From: DASWNP01 sp036399175
GTDB lineage: Bacteria; Acidobacteriota; Blastocatellia; Pyrinomonadales; Pyrinomonadaceae
Assembly: GCA_036399175.1 (NCBI GenBank)
Contig: DASWNP010000003.1
Span: 159,269 to 223,268 of the forward strand
Direction of reading: 5' to 3'
Length of the DNA stretch: 64,000 bases
Below the pieces are notes generated by a model. It was given only the letters and a program-made list of their open reading frames with translations. It was not told the origin of the DNA and did not search any database. Of the stretch, positions 1 through 9,242 are shown piece by piece; position 1 is the first letter of the stretch, and each line of letters begins with the position of its first letter. Position numbers and translations under genes: made by a program.

Positions 1-603
1 GGCTACGGCTACTTCGTCTCGGTCTGGAAGAAGCAGCCGGACGCCTCCTGGAAAGTCGTCATCGACATCGGAACCTCAAACCCAGAGCCCACAGCGCCAA
101 CCGACGCACCGCGCCCGCCCGACAGTAAACATTCTGCTGCGCGGAAAAGCAGGTCGAAGATAAACCTTGAGGCCGAGCGCGCCGCGCTGCTTCGAGCCGA
201 CAGAAAGTTCGCCGCCCGCTCGACGGCAGGAGGCACGCTCGAAGCGTTTCGCGCCCACGTCGCCGAAGATGTCAGGCTCTACAGGCAGAACGCCTTCCCC
301 TTCGCCGGAAGAGAAGCGGCGCTCTCGGCGCTCGAAGCGCGTCCCGGCCTCTTCAACTGGCAACCCGCAGGCGCAGACCTCGCGCGCTCCGCCGACCTCG
401 GCTATACCTACGGCTCATACGAATTCAGGAGCAGCGCCAACGCGTCTGACACGAGCGCAGACTCTTCCGTCGAGCGCGGCGGTTATCTTAGAATCTGGCG
501 GCGACACGGCGACGAATGGAAAATCGTCTGCGATGTGACCAACCCGCTCCCGCCGCCCCGACCCGCCGCGACCGCTTCGACGACGACCGGAGGCGATAAC
601 TGA
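1..603 (+). CDS. DUF4440/SnoaL-like protein, C-terminal part (5' end outside window)
   Basis: The reading frame is open from base 1 and stops with TGA at 601-603, so about 200 C-terminal residues are visible. The first residues (GYFVSVWKKQPDASWKVVID) look like the last strands of one NTF2-like fold. A second copy follows after a Pro-rich linker, with the pattern of early helix, strand pair and final strand ending in WRRHGDEWKIVCDV. This suggests a tandem DUF4440/SnoaL protein. Members of the family bind small molecules or act as steroid-isomerase-like enzymes; no catalytic residues could be assigned, so no substrate is proposed. The start codon and any signal peptide lie upstream of the window. 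Confidence 0.6.
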   Translation, partial: GYGYFVSVWKKQPDASWKVVIDIGTSNPEPTAPTDAPRPPDSKHSAARKSRSKINLEAERAALLRADRKFAARSTAGGTLEAFRAHVAEDVRLYRQNAFPFAGREAALSALEARPGLFNWQPAGADLARSADLGYTYGSYEFRSSANASDTSADSSVERGGYLRIWRRHGDEWKIVCDVTNPLPPPRPAATASTTTGGDN

Positions 604-718
604 CGACCGAGCGCGCCCTGCCGGACGCTCCCGTAGCATTCTTCTCAACAAGCTTCGTCGCACACGCGCGCGTGCCACCGAAGCGCCTTCTGCTTGAACA
701 GGAGAGACCAGAACCCCC

Positions 719-1234
719 ATGCTCAATCAACTGATTCTCAAACGCCTCGACACCGAAGAGAGAAAGCTCGGCGCATCGCTCGACTACCTGCGCCACATCA
801 TGCGCACTTCCTTTACAGCCTTCTTCAAGTTCTTCCTCTTCACGCCGATGTCGAATCATCGAAAGGCGCTCGCGCCCGCGCCCTTTCACGTCGCACGCAT
901 CGTCGCCACGCGCCACGAAGACTGCGGGACGTGCGTCCAGATAGCCGTCAACCTCGCGCGCCGCGACCGTGTAGAGGCCGAAACCCTGCGCGCCGTCCTC
1001 AACCGCCGACCCGAAAGCCTCACCCCGCAGCTCGCAGACGTGTACCACTTCACACAAGCCGTAGTCGAAGCGAGCGGCGAAGAAGAGAACTACCGCGAGC
1101 GACTCGAAAAGCTCTACGGCGAGCGTGGCATGGTCGAGCTGGCTCTCGCCATCGCCTCGGCGCGCGTCTACCCGACCGTCAAGCGCACGCTCGGCTACGC
1201 CAAAAGCTGCTCGCTCGTCACGGTAGATGTCTGA
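719..1234 (+). CDS. AhpD-like / carboxymuconolactone decarboxylase-fold protein
   Basis: A 171-residue all-helical protein. Near residue 69 it has the signature EDCGTCVQIA, with Cys69 and Cys72 forming the CxxC pair typical of AhpD-like and carboxymuconolactone decarboxylase-like proteins. In that family the pair acts in peroxide-linked thiol chemistry. The usual downstream His of AhpD is not obvious, so the exact reaction is uncertain. The ATG at 719 has a GGAG-type ribosome binding site about 15 bases upstream. There is no signal peptide and the protein is probably cytoplasmic. It stands alone between a DUF4440 gene and a HEAT-repeat gene, so the context does not define a pathway. Confidence 0.65.
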   Translation: MLNQLILKRLDTEERKLGASLDYLRHIMRTSFTAFFKFFLFTPMSNHRKALAPAPFHVARIVATRHEDCGTCVQIAVNLARRDRVEAETLRAVLNRRPESLTPQLADVYHFTQAVVEASGEEENYRERLEKLYGERGMVELALAIASARVYPTVKRTLGYAKSCSLVTVDV

Positions 1235-1406
1235 CGCCGCCGCACGGGAAGCTCCAACGAGGGTAGTTTTCTCGCACGCAGACTTGATTCGGTATTGCCT
1301 TGCGGGCGGAGTTGGCACAAAATGGCGCGGCTGACGGGGCTGCCCGCTTTGGAGGAAGAAGCAGGCTCGCCCGCTTTCGGCAAGCAAAGAATCGGCGGTG
1401 AACCGA

Positions 1407-2369
1407 ATGCACGGCGAAACGTCCGTCTCTCCAACTCTTCTTCGACCGACAAAGCTTCTGAAAATGTTCGCGCTCGCCTGCGTGCTCGCCTGTGCGCTCA
1501 CCGGTGCGGCGAGGGAGACGCGCGCGCAGTCGAGCGCCGATTCGGAAGAGGCCGCGCCGCCGATGAAGTACATCCCGCCCGCAGAGCGCGCCCTGCTCGG
1601 CGAGGCACGCGACGCGAAGGCGCGCACGCGGCTCAGTCTTGAGCTGGCCGAGACGCGTCTGCTTCGCGCGGCGCAGTATACGGGCGTCGAGCAGTTCGAC
1701 GCCGCCTCCCGAGAGCTTGGCATCTATCAGGCCATCGTCGAAGACGCCGTCCGTTTTCTCTACCGGCAGGGCAAAGGCGACAACCGCACGCGAGACCTCT
1801 TCAAGCGACTGGAGCTAACGCTTCGCGCACACGGCCCGCGCATCGAGACCATCCGCCGCAGCACGCCTTCAGAAGATGCCGTCAACGTCAGGGCTGCTTA
1901 CGACGCGATGCGGCGAGCGCGCACCGCCGCCCTCAACGCTTTCTACGGCGACACGGTGATGCGCGAATCTCCGAGCAGGGAAGAGAGTGCCCCGGCCAGC
2001 ACGCAGAGAATAGCCGTCGCCCATATCGCCGCGAGCGTCGCCGCCCCGGAGCAGGAGCAGGCGCGACGCAGGGAAGAATCTTTCTCGCGTCTGAGAGCCG
2101 CCTACGACCTCCTGGCCGCCAAGTCGAAGGCGAGAGAGGCGCTGCCCGAGCTGGTCGCCCTGCTGAAATCCGAAGAGGCTTTCGTGCGCGGCAACGCGGC
2201 GCACGGCCTCGGCGCTCTGGGAGCGGAGGCGGAGACGGCCGTGCCCGCGCTCATCGCTCTTTTGAAGGACAAAAATTCTCTCGTCCGCTTCAGCGCCGCC
2301 GAGGCCATCCGCAAGATAGGACTCGCCGCCGTGCCCGCCCTCAATCGCTCAACTCAAACCGATAGATAA
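1407..2369 (+). CDS. Secreted HEAT-repeat protein
   Basis: About 320 residues with a hydrophobic export signal (FALACVLACALTGAARETRAQ region). The middle is helical and charged. At least two C-terminal HEAT/PBS-lyase-type repeats are visible, with the recurrent pattern AVPALIALLKD..VRFSAAEAIRKIG. HEAT repeats make helical protein-binding solenoids; no enzymatic motif is seen. The start is uncertain: GTG at 1398, ATG at 1407 and ATG at 1464 are in frame, and the last leaves a compact signal peptide; none has a clear ribosome binding site. The protein is probably periplasmic. The next gene, a Ser/Thr kinase, begins 190 bases downstream and may be a separate transcript. Confidence 0.6.
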   Translation: MHGETSVSPTLLRPTKLLKMFALACVLACALTGAARETRAQSSADSEEAAPPMKYIPPAERALLGEARDAKARTRLSLELAETRLLRAAQYTGVEQFDAASRELGIYQAIVEDAVRFLYRQGKGDNRTRDLFKRLELTLRAHGPRIETIRRSTPSEDAVNVRAAYDAMRRARTAALNAFYGDTVMRESPSREESAPASTQRIAVAHIAASVAAPEQEQARRREESFSRLRAAYDLLAAKSKAREALPELVALLKSEEAFVRGNAAHGLGALGAEAETAVPALIALLKDKNSLVRFSAAEAIRKIGLAAVPALNRSTQTDR

Positions 2370-2559
2370 GACTTCGCGGGGAGAATCCCCCGCGTGTTAG
2401 ACTGAACGGCGACGTTTGAGAGCCATCGTGCTCGGGCGTCCGTCGCCTGGTCGGACTCGGTTCGACGGGCGCGACGTTTCGAGTCGTCCGCAAAAGAGAA
2501 GGGCGCACACGAAATTCTCTGCCGAACGGAGAAGTTGAAACCTGCCCGCATAGCTGCCG

Positions 2560-4689
2560 ATGAAAGTCTGTCCCAAGTGCAAAGAGAAGTTTGAAAACAC
2601 GGTCGGCTTCTGCCCGCGCGACGGAGAGGTCTTGCAGGAGTCTTTGGACGAGATGGTCGGCCAGGTGCTCGACGGCCAGTACGAGGTCGAAGCCTTCATC
2701 GCGCAGGGCGGCATGGGCGCGGTCTATCGCGCGCGTCACATCCTGCTCGGCGACAGAGTTGTGATTAAGACGCTGCGCTCAGAGATGCGTCACAACTCGG
2801 AATGGCTGAGGCGTTTTCAGCGCGAGGGACGCGCCGCGCGTCGCTTTCGACATCCGAACGCCGTCACCGTCTACGACCTGCGCACCACGCCCGACGGCCT
2901 CATCTACATGGTGATGGAATACGTCGAAGGGCGCACGCTCGACCGTGAGTTGAAGGCGCGCGGGCGTTTCTCTCCCGTTGAGGCCGTGCACGTGCTCGAA
3001 CCCATCGCCGACGTGCTCGACGCGGCGCACGCCGTCGGCGTCGTCCATCGTGATTTGAAGCCGGAGAACGTCATGCTCGGCAAGTCGGAGGACGGACGCC
3101 CGCCGAACGTCAAGCTGCTCGACCTCGGCATCGCCAAGATGCTCGGCTTCGGCGACGCTCACTCTGCCGAGGCCACTTCGCTCACCGTCGCCGGACAACT
3201 GCTCGGCACGCCTTACTACATGTCGCCCGAACAGTGGGGCGAGCTGCCGCGCGACGGCGGCACGGAAGTCGATGGCCGCACGGATGTCTATAGCCTCGCG
3301 CTCATCTTCTACGAGATGGTCGCGGGCTCGAAGCCCTTCGAGGCGCGCACGCTCGCAGACCTGCGGCACAAGCACGTCGCCGCTCCCGTGCCCGAGCTTC
3401 GGCAGTTTTCGCCCGACGTGCCCGAAGAGTTCAGTCGCGCCCTCCTGCGCGCTCTCTCGAAAGACCGCAACGACCGACCCGCCACAGCCGGAACTTTCGT
3501 CAACGAGCTGCGCGCCGCGCTCGGTCTGCCGCTCATCCCGCGCGCAGCCTTCAAGCCAGCGCCCGCCTCGCAGCACGATACGGGCGCGCAGCACGTCGCA
3601 GAGCTTGGCAGCCCTACTCGCGCGGGCGCTTCCGGCAGGAACGCCGAGACCGCAGACAACCTCGCGCGCCCGACAGCCGCACATGAGCTTCCTCCGCCCG
3701 AACACGCAGCGCGCGCCGCCATCACCGACGCGGGCGAAACCCTGACGCTTCCCGCCGAGATAGCATCCTCTTCATCAAAAATCAGAACGGCGGGCGCAGA
3801 CGGTTCCGCCGCGTCGAACACCGCGCCGCACGTTCGAGCAGACATGCATCAGCAGGCGGGCGCGTCGGCGTCGCACGCGGCGAGCGCACATAGCGTGGCT
3901 GCTGCTTCGACCGCGACTGCTCAGACCGCGACGGCTACGAAGCGACGCTCACCTCTGCTTTGGATGGCGGGCGCATTCGTGTTGCTGCTCGTCTTCGTGG
4001 GCGTGGGCGTCGGAGGCTGGCTCGCGTGGCGCGCTTCGCGCGGCGCGGAGACGACGCTTGAGAGCGGCGCTGTCGAAACGTCGGATGCTTCCGCCGCAGA
4101 TAGGACGACGCAAGGGACGGACGCGAGCGCTTCCAGCGTCGAAGTGATGCGCTACTGGATAGAGGCTTTCGCCCGTTCGCAAAGCGGCGACGAAGGCTCG
4201 CGCATCGCGGCTGTTCCGGCGACGCTCGTCACAGGCCAGCAATTCAAGCTCCATTTCGTGCCGAACGAGCGCGGTCATCTCTACATCATCTCGCGCGGCC
4301 TTCAGAGAGAAGCCCCGATGGTCATCCTCTCCTCGAAGTCCGCGCACCTGGAGACGAACCTGCTCGCAGGCGGTCAGGAGTTGAGCTTCCCGCCCGGCGA
4401 CACCGCGCTTGAGTTGGATGCGAAGACCGGCATGGAAAACTTCGTCGTCGTCTTCTCGCCGCAGCCTTTGATGTGGCCTTCGGCGATGGTGGCCGAAGTC
4501 GGCCACAAGCTGAGCGAAGCCGAGCAGAGCGAGCTGGAAGAGTTTCTTTCGCGCAACAAGGCGAACACGCCCGTCGATACAAGCGTCAAAGGTGCGGATG
4601 TCGATGCTCCCTACGTCTCGCTCGCACGCGACGCGTCCGTCGCCGACGGCCAGCCCTTCATCTTCGAGATACAGATTGAGCATCGCTAG
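2560..4689 (+). CDS. Membrane Ser/Thr protein kinase with zinc ribbon and extracytoplasmic DUF4384
   Basis: A 709-residue kinase. Residues 4-20 hold a short Cys-rich ribbon (CPKC...FCPRDG). A Hanks-type kinase domain follows (about 40-320): Gly-loop IAQGGMGAVYRA, ATP lysine in VVIKTL, catalytic HRDLKPEN with Asp165, DLGIAK in place of the usual DFG, and SPEQW. An Ala/Thr-rich linker leads to a transmembrane helix near residues 465-490. The C-terminal DUF4384 domain (about 530-690) would then lie outside the membrane. The layout suggests an envelope sensor that signals to cytoplasmic targets. The next two genes on the same strand encode another DUF4384 protein and a secreted TPR-CHAT protein, so the three probably work together. 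Confidence 0.88.
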   Translation: MKVCPKCKEKFENTVGFCPRDGEVLQESLDEMVGQVLDGQYEVEAFIAQGGMGAVYRARHILLGDRVVIKTLRSEMRHNSEWLRRFQREGRAARRFRHPNAVTVYDLRTTPDGLIYMVMEYVEGRTLDRELKARGRFSPVEAVHVLEPIADVLDAAHAVGVVHRDLKPENVMLGKSEDGRPPNVKLLDLGIAKMLGFGDAHSAEATSLTVAGQLLGTPYYMSPEQWGELPRDGGTEVDGRTDVYSLALIFYEMVAGSKPFEARTLADLRHKHVAAPVPELRQFSPDVPEEFSRALLRALSKDRNDRPATAGTFVNELRAALGLPLIPRAAFKPAPASQHDTGAQHVAELGSPTRAGASGRNAETADNLARPTAAHELPPPEHAARAAITDAGETLTLPAEIASSSSKIRTAGADGSAASNTAPHVRADMHQQAGASASHAASAHSVAAASTATAQTATATKRRSPLLWMAGAFVLLLVFVGVGVGGWLAWRASRGAETTLESGAVETSDASAADRTTQGTDASASSVEVMRYWIEAFARSQSGDEGSRIAAVPATLVTGQQFKLHFVPNERGHLYIISRGLQREAPMVILSSKSAHLETNLLAGGQELSFPPGDTALELDAKTGMENFVVVFSPQPLMWPSAMVAEVGHKLSEAEQSELEEFLSRNKANTPVDTSVKGADVDAPYVSLARDASVADGQPFIFEIQIEHR

Positions 4690-4698
4690 AAAAAAGAA

Positions 4699-4786
4699 GG
4701 GGGAAAGGGAAAAGGGTAAAGGGAAAGGGAAAAGAGACGAGACATCAGGGCTTTCCCCTTCCCCTTTACCCTTTCCCCTTTCCCCC
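4699..4786. repeat. Heptad hairpin element A (GGGAAAA type)
   Basis: The left arm (4699-4734) and right arm (4751-4786) are each 36 bases and match as inverted repeats at 33 of 36 positions; the three differences are all A/G. Each arm is a run of 7-base purine units such as GGGAAAA and GGGTAAA. The 16-base loop ends in GGGCTTT. The element starts ten bases after the kinase stop codon and ends just before the next gene. Confidence 0.85.
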
Positions 4787-4803
4787 TCCGGGAATTGAAG
4801 CTT

Positions 4804-5919
4804 ATGCACACAAAATCGGCATACATCTTTCTGTTGGCCTGCGTCGCTCTTTCGGCGACGGGCGCGCGGGCGCAGGACGTAGTGCGACCCGAAGAAGAGG
4901 TGGACGAGAGCCTGACGGTGCGCGGCGTCTTCTTCGCCACGCGACCGGGCGGCTCGTCGAAGAAGAGTTCGACGGGCTCTACTTCCGCAACGAACAGGAC
5001 GAGCGGCACGGGTGGCGGCTGGTCTGCGGCGACGGGCGGTGCGGGCGGAAGCAAAAGCGGCGCGGGCGGAAGCGCAGACGGAGCTTCCGTCCCTACGAAG
5101 AATAGCGGCGTCGTGAAAAATAGCGGCGGCGCAAAAAGGCCGGGCGGCGCGTCGAAGGGACAGGGCGCGGCGTCGGCTTCCAAATCCGTCAAGGCATCAG
5201 GCGTGAAGTCGGCTTCGGCCTCGAAGGCGGTCGTGCCCGCGCCCGGCTCAATCGGCCTCGGCTATACGCTCTACATGCGCGACGCGTCGGGCGGCGCGGT
5301 GCGCGTTGACCCTGCGCGCAGCTTCAGGGCGGGCGAACAGATACGCATCGCGCTCGAAACAAACTCGGACGGCTACCTCTACATCTTCCACACCGAAAAC
5401 GGCAGCAACCCGCAGATGCTCTACCCGGACGTGCGCCTGAACGGCGGCACGAACGCCGTCCGCGCACACGTCCCTTATCAGGTTCCTTCGAGCCTCAACG
5501 ACTGGTTCAAGTTCGACGCCAACGCGGCTACCGAGCGCCTCTACATCGTCGTCGCGCGCAAGCCTCTCGCGGGTATTCCCTTCGGCGAAGAGTTGAAGAG
5601 GCTCATCGCCGAGCGCACGGAGGCAGACGCGCAGGCGAGCGTCGAACAACTCGCTGCCGGATGCAGCCGGAATCCCGAGCCGTGCGTGTGGCGTCCGACG
5701 CCGACGCTTTGGGCGCAGGTGTCGAAGGCTTCGAGCGAGCCCGCCGTGCTGGAGAAGAGCACGGTCGAACTCGGACAACTGCAAACGTCGAACGAGCGCG
5801 AGGCGACCGTGCGCGGCATCAGCCTGTCGCAGGACGAGCCCGCGCCTTCGGTCGTTCGCATGAGCGCATCCTCCAATTCAAATCTCCTCGTCACCGTCAT
5901 CGACCTCGTACACAAGTGA
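4804..5919 (+). CDS. Secreted DUF4384 protein
   Basis: About 371 residues. A signal peptide (ending near ATGARAQ) is followed by a Ser/Gly/Lys-rich low-complexity linker of about 120 residues. A DUF4384 domain comes next (about 150-260), recognisable from GYTLYMRDASGG, the SFRAGEQIRIALETNSDGY strand pair, and LYIFHTENG. The C-terminal tail shows no recognised motif. DUF4384 occurs repeatedly beside caspase-like, CHAT and kinase proteins. The same domain in the preceding kinase suggests a shared ligand or partner in the periplasm. The start could be TTG at 4795 or ATG at 4804. The upstream gap is filled by a heptad hairpin element, so the ribosome binding site (GGGAA) abuts its right arm. Confidence 0.8.
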   Translation: MHTKSAYIFLLACVALSATGARAQDVVRPEEEVDESLTVRGVFFATRPGGSSKKSSTGSTSATNRTSGTGGGWSAATGGAGGSKSGAGGSADGASVPTKNSGVVKNSGGAKRPGGASKGQGAASASKSVKASGVKSASASKAVVPAPGSIGLGYTLYMRDASGGAVRVDPARSFRAGEQIRIALETNSDGYLYIFHTENGSNPQMLYPDVRLNGGTNAVRAHVPYQVPSSLNDWFKFDANAATERLYIVVARKPLAGIPFGEELKRLIAERTEADAQASVEQLAAGCSRNPEPCVWRPTPTLWAQVSKASSEPAVLEKSTVELGQLQTSNEREATVRGISLSQDEPAPSVVRMSASSNSNLLVTVIDLVHK

Positions 5920-5986
5920 CGACTGCGACGATTGCTCAGAGCAGTTGCTCAAACAGACGAGAGATGAAAGGCTCGGGGAAAGAAAT

Positions 5987-6018
5987 TAACAGGGATGGAC
6001 AGGATGAACAGGATAAAG
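5987..6018 (+). repeat. ACAGGATGA-type short tandem repeat
   Basis: About three imperfect copies of a 9-base unit (ACAGGGATGG, ACAGGATGA, ACAGGATAA) precede hairpin element B directly and overlap the proposed start codons of the CHAT gene. No inverted partner was found nearby. Confidence 0.55.
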
Positions 6019-9000
6019 ACCAATGCGGAATGCGGAATGCGGAATGGTGAATTAAAAGGCAAGGCTTTTGGTTTTCATTCCGCATTCCGCATTCCGCATT
6101 CCTCATTTCTTTTCAGTCTCTTCCTTTGCTCGCTTCTCTCCGTCGCTGCGCCCGCGCAAATCGCGGGCAGCGCGTCTCTCAAACATCTCAGGCGTCAAGC
6201 CTCCCCTGCATCTCCCTCCGTCGCGCAAATCGGAGGGGCTATCGAGGGCGGCGCGGCGCTTGAGCTGCGAGAAGGGAAACTTCTGCTCAGGCGCGGTCGC
6301 GCGGGCGACGCGCTCGTGCGTCTGGAGAACGCGCTCGGGCTCTACAAGGTGGCCGGAAACCGTGAGGGCGAAGCCGCCGCGCACGACCTCTTAGGCGAGC
6401 TTTACGAACGACAGGGGCGCTACGACCTCGCGCTCGAACATTTTCAGAGCGCGTACAAAATCTTCGCCGACCTGAACGCGAAAAGCTCTCGGCAGACGGC
6501 GCTGGCCGCCGCCGTCGAGGCCGGCGCGGGCTCATATAACGCCAATCTCATGCAGGCCAAGATTGGCAACATGTTCTACCGGCAGGGACGCATTAATGAA
6601 GCGCGCTCGGCTTACGGTCGCATGCAGGTAAGCAGGCCGAACACGAACGCTCTGACAGTCGCACAGGGCGCGCAGTCGAAGGTCAACCGCGCGCGCAGTC
6701 TCAAAGACCGCCTGCGCGGACTGGCAACGGGGCGTCCTTCAACTTCGACCGGAAGCCAGGCGACAGGCATCGCCACCGACACGGTAAAGATTGTTACCTC
6801 GCCTCTGGAAACCTACCGCCAGTCGATTATCTACGCCACCTACGAGCTTGGCATGGGGCGCGTCGATTTCTTCAACGGGCAACTCGACAGCGCCCGCAAG
6901 CACTTCGAGAACACGCTCACGGCTACGCTCGCAGACATCCCCGTCGTCGGCAAGCTCGGACAGATGCGACGCTACCGAACAGCCGCGCGGACGAGTCTCG
7001 CCGACATCGCTTCCACTCAAGGGCAGTTCGCCGAAGCCCTCCGTCTCTACGGCGAAGCCGCGCGCGGCGCACAGGCCGACGAACGACTCGACCTCATGTG
7101 GCCTGCGCAGAGTGGCATCGCGCGAACTCTCTGGGCACAGTCTGAGTGGGAGCAGGACGCCGCGAAAAGAACGCGACTCCGCGAGCAGTCAATCGCCGCT
7201 TACCGCGACGCTCTGCGCTCGATTGAGACGCTCAGAGAGGGAAGCGTCCGCGCCGACGAAGCGCGCACAACCTTCCTCGCCACGACCAAAAGCGTCTTCG
7301 ACGACGCCTCCGCCGCGCTCGCCGAGATGGCGCTCTCAGGCGTCGCAACGCCGCCCCCGGCAACTGCGACGACTGCGACGACTGCGAACACGAGCGCGCC
7401 CGCCGTGCTCGAAGGCAAGTCGCTTGAATACGCGGGCGAAGCTCTCCGCATCGTCGAAGAAGGGCGCGCGCGTTCGCTCCTCGACATGCTCGGCGAAGCC
7501 GGGGCGCGCATCACCGAAGGCGTGCCGGCCGAGCTTCTCAAGCGCAAGCAGGAGAACCTCGAACAGCAGGAAGAACTCGCCGCTCAACTGACCGGCGTGC
7601 AGCTTGCCACCGATGCGACGGCCAAAGCGCCCGACGCGCTCGAATCCGACCTGAGTCGGCTGGAGAGCGAGCTTGATAGCATCGAGAATCAGATACGCGC
7701 CGCCAGCCCGCGCTACGGCGCGCTCACGCGCACGAGCCCGCTCGCGCTCGCCGACATTCAACGCACTGTGCTCGACGAACGGACAGCCCTCGTCGAATAC
7801 AGTCTCGGCCTGAATCGCTCTTATCTCTGGACTGTCACACAAACCGGCGTCGCGCTCTTTCGCCTGCCCGCGCGCACGACGATTGAGCGTCAGGCCGTAG
7901 AGCTGCGCGACCAGATTGTCCCCAAACAACTGCGCCGCACGCTGACGACTGCCGCCGACCCGCAGCGCGGCCTCGCCCTCAGCACGACGCCGTCGCAGCC
8001 TTCAACGCCCGCTCAGCAGTCGCAGCAGGCGACGGCCTTTGCCGTTGCCGCTCATGCGCTCTACAAAACCATCTTCGAGCCAGCCGCCGCGCACGTCGGC
8101 GAACGCCGCCTGCTCGTCGTCGCCGACGGCGCGCTCAACTACGTCCCCTTTGAAGCGCTCGTCACAAGCCCGCCCGCCGCCTCCGGCGCGGACTACACGA
8201 CGCTCTCTTATCTCATCAAAAAGCACGAGGTCGTCTACGCGCCTTCGGCCTCGGTGATAGCCGCCGTCCGCCAGCAGTCGAGCGCAGGCGCGTCGAAGTC
8301 TGCGCGCGACGTGCTGCTCGTCGCCGACCCGGTCTTCGACGCGACCGACCCGCGCGCCTCCAACGCACAACCGCGAGCATCTGCGAAGACCAAAGCCGCG
8401 AACAGCACGACGCCCTCAATCAACACGACCACGACGAAGGACTCGACGCGCGGCCTCGCCCTCTCAAGCGCGCTCGCCGACGTGACGGCTGACTCGCCCG
8501 CGCCGGCGACGAACAGCGCTTCGTCAAGCGTGCGTCTCGCGCGGCTCGAAGGCACGCGCGACGAGGCGCAGAAGATTGCGCAGCTCGGCGGCAAGGCCGG
8601 GCGCAAGGTTGACCTCTGGCTCGACCTCGAAGCCAGCGAAGAGAACATCGAAAGCCGCGACCTCAGCTCCTATCGCATCCTGCACATCGCCACGCACGGC
8701 CTCGTCAATACCGAGCGCCCGCAGTTCACGGGCGTCGTCCTCTCGCTCGTCGGGCGCGGCGAGGGCGACGGCTTCGTGCGGACGGGTGAAATCTTCAACC
8801 TGCGTCTCGGCTCGCCGCTCGTCATGCTCTCGGCCTGCGAGACCGGCCTCGGGCGCGAGCGGCGCGGCGAGGGCGTCATCGGCCTGACGCGCGCCTTCAT
8901 GTACGCGGGCGCGCCCACCGTCGGCGTCTCCCTCTGGTCTGTCGCCGACCGCTCGACCGCCGATTTGATGACAGACTTCTACAGTCGCCTGCTGCTCAAG

Positions 9001-9117
9001 GAAGGCACGTCGCCCGTCGCCGCCATGCGCGCCGCGCGACAGAGCATGATTGCCAACAGAAAATACAGCGCGCCCTTCTTCTGGGCTCCCTTCGTGCTCG
9101 TCGGCGACTGGCGCTAA
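5995..9117 (+). CDS. Secreted TPR-CHAT protein (caspase-like fold)
   Basis: About 1040 residues. After an export signal (hydrophobic LFSLFLCSLLSVA then APAQ) come TPR repeats (about 75-460), a coiled-coil stretch (about 500-570) and a C-terminal CHAT domain (about 690-1040). The CHAT catalytic pair is present: His901 in HIATHG and Cys948 in SACETG. The end of the family (YSAPFFWAPFVLVGDW) is also present. CHAT proteins are caspase-like cysteine proteases, often paired with TPR regions that bind partners. In-frame starts are 5995, 6004 and 6037, all upstream of or inside hairpin element B, so about 35 N-terminal residues are encoded by the repeat. It is the third gene of the kinase-DUF4384-CHAT set. 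Confidence 0.85.
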   Translation: MDRMNRIKTNAECGMRNGELKGKAFGFHSAFRIPHSSFLFSLFLCSLLSVAAPAQIAGSASLKHLRRQASPASPSVAQIGGAIEGGAALELREGKLLLRRGRAGDALVRLENALGLYKVAGNREGEAAAHDLLGELYERQGRYDLALEHFQSAYKIFADLNAKSSRQTALAAAVEAGAGSYNANLMQAKIGNMFYRQGRINEARSAYGRMQVSRPNTNALTVAQGAQSKVNRARSLKDRLRGLATGRPSTSTGSQATGIATDTVKIVTSPLETYRQSIIYATYELGMGRVDFFNGQLDSARKHFENTLTATLADIPVVGKLGQMRRYRTAARTSLADIASTQGQFAEALRLYGEAARGAQADERLDLMWPAQSGIARTLWAQSEWEQDAAKRTRLREQSIAAYRDALRSIETLREGSVRADEARTTFLATTKSVFDDASAALAEMALSGVATPPPATATTATTANTSAPAVLEGKSLEYAGEALRIVEEGRARSLLDMLGEAGARITEGVPAELLKRKQENLEQQEELAAQLTGVQLATDATAKAPDALESDLSRLESELDSIENQIRAASPRYGALTRTSPLALADIQRTVLDERTALVEYSLGLNRSYLWTVTQTGVALFRLPARTTIERQAVELRDQIVPKQLRRTLTTAADPQRGLALSTTPSQPSTPAQQSQQATAFAVAAHALYKTIFEPAAAHVGERRLLVVADGALNYVPFEALVTSPPAASGADYTTLSYLIKKHEVVYAPSASVIAAVRQQSSAGASKSARDVLLVADPVFDATDPRASNAQPRASAKTKAANSTTPSINTTTTKDSTRGLALSSALADVTADSPAPATNSASSSVRLARLEGTRDEAQKIAQLGGKAGRKVDLWLDLEASEENIESRDLSSYRILHIATHGLVNTERPQFTGVVLSLVGRGEGDGFVRTGEIFNLRLGSPLVMLSACETGLGRERRGEGVIGLTRAFMYAGAPTVGVSLWSVADRSTADLMTDFYSRLLLKEGTSPVAAMRAARQSMIANRKYSAPFFWAPFVLVGDWR
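6022..6108. repeat. Heptad hairpin element B (AATGCGG type), inside a reading frame
   Basis: Four AATGCGG-like heptads at 6022-6053 face inverted copies at 6077-6108, matching at about 28 of 31 positions. The loop carries AAAAGGCAAGGCTTTT. The element lies within the 5' end of the CHAT reading frame and is translated as a 7-residue-period stretch that includes SAFRIPH. Confidence 0.85.
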
Positions 9118-9242
9118 AGGCGCGCGTACACGAATCGACTCGACGTGCTTTGACAAGCGAGGGTGCTCAAGGGTAATTTTGTCTGCATCCTCAAACTCAA
9201 AAGCCTCAAAATTTTTGGAAGGAGATTAGGTTCAAGAGAGCT

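Noticed and set aside
4699..4786. CRISPR array interpretation of the heptad repeats
   Set aside because: Units are only seven bases without unique spacers, and the halves are inverted. No cas gene is in the window.
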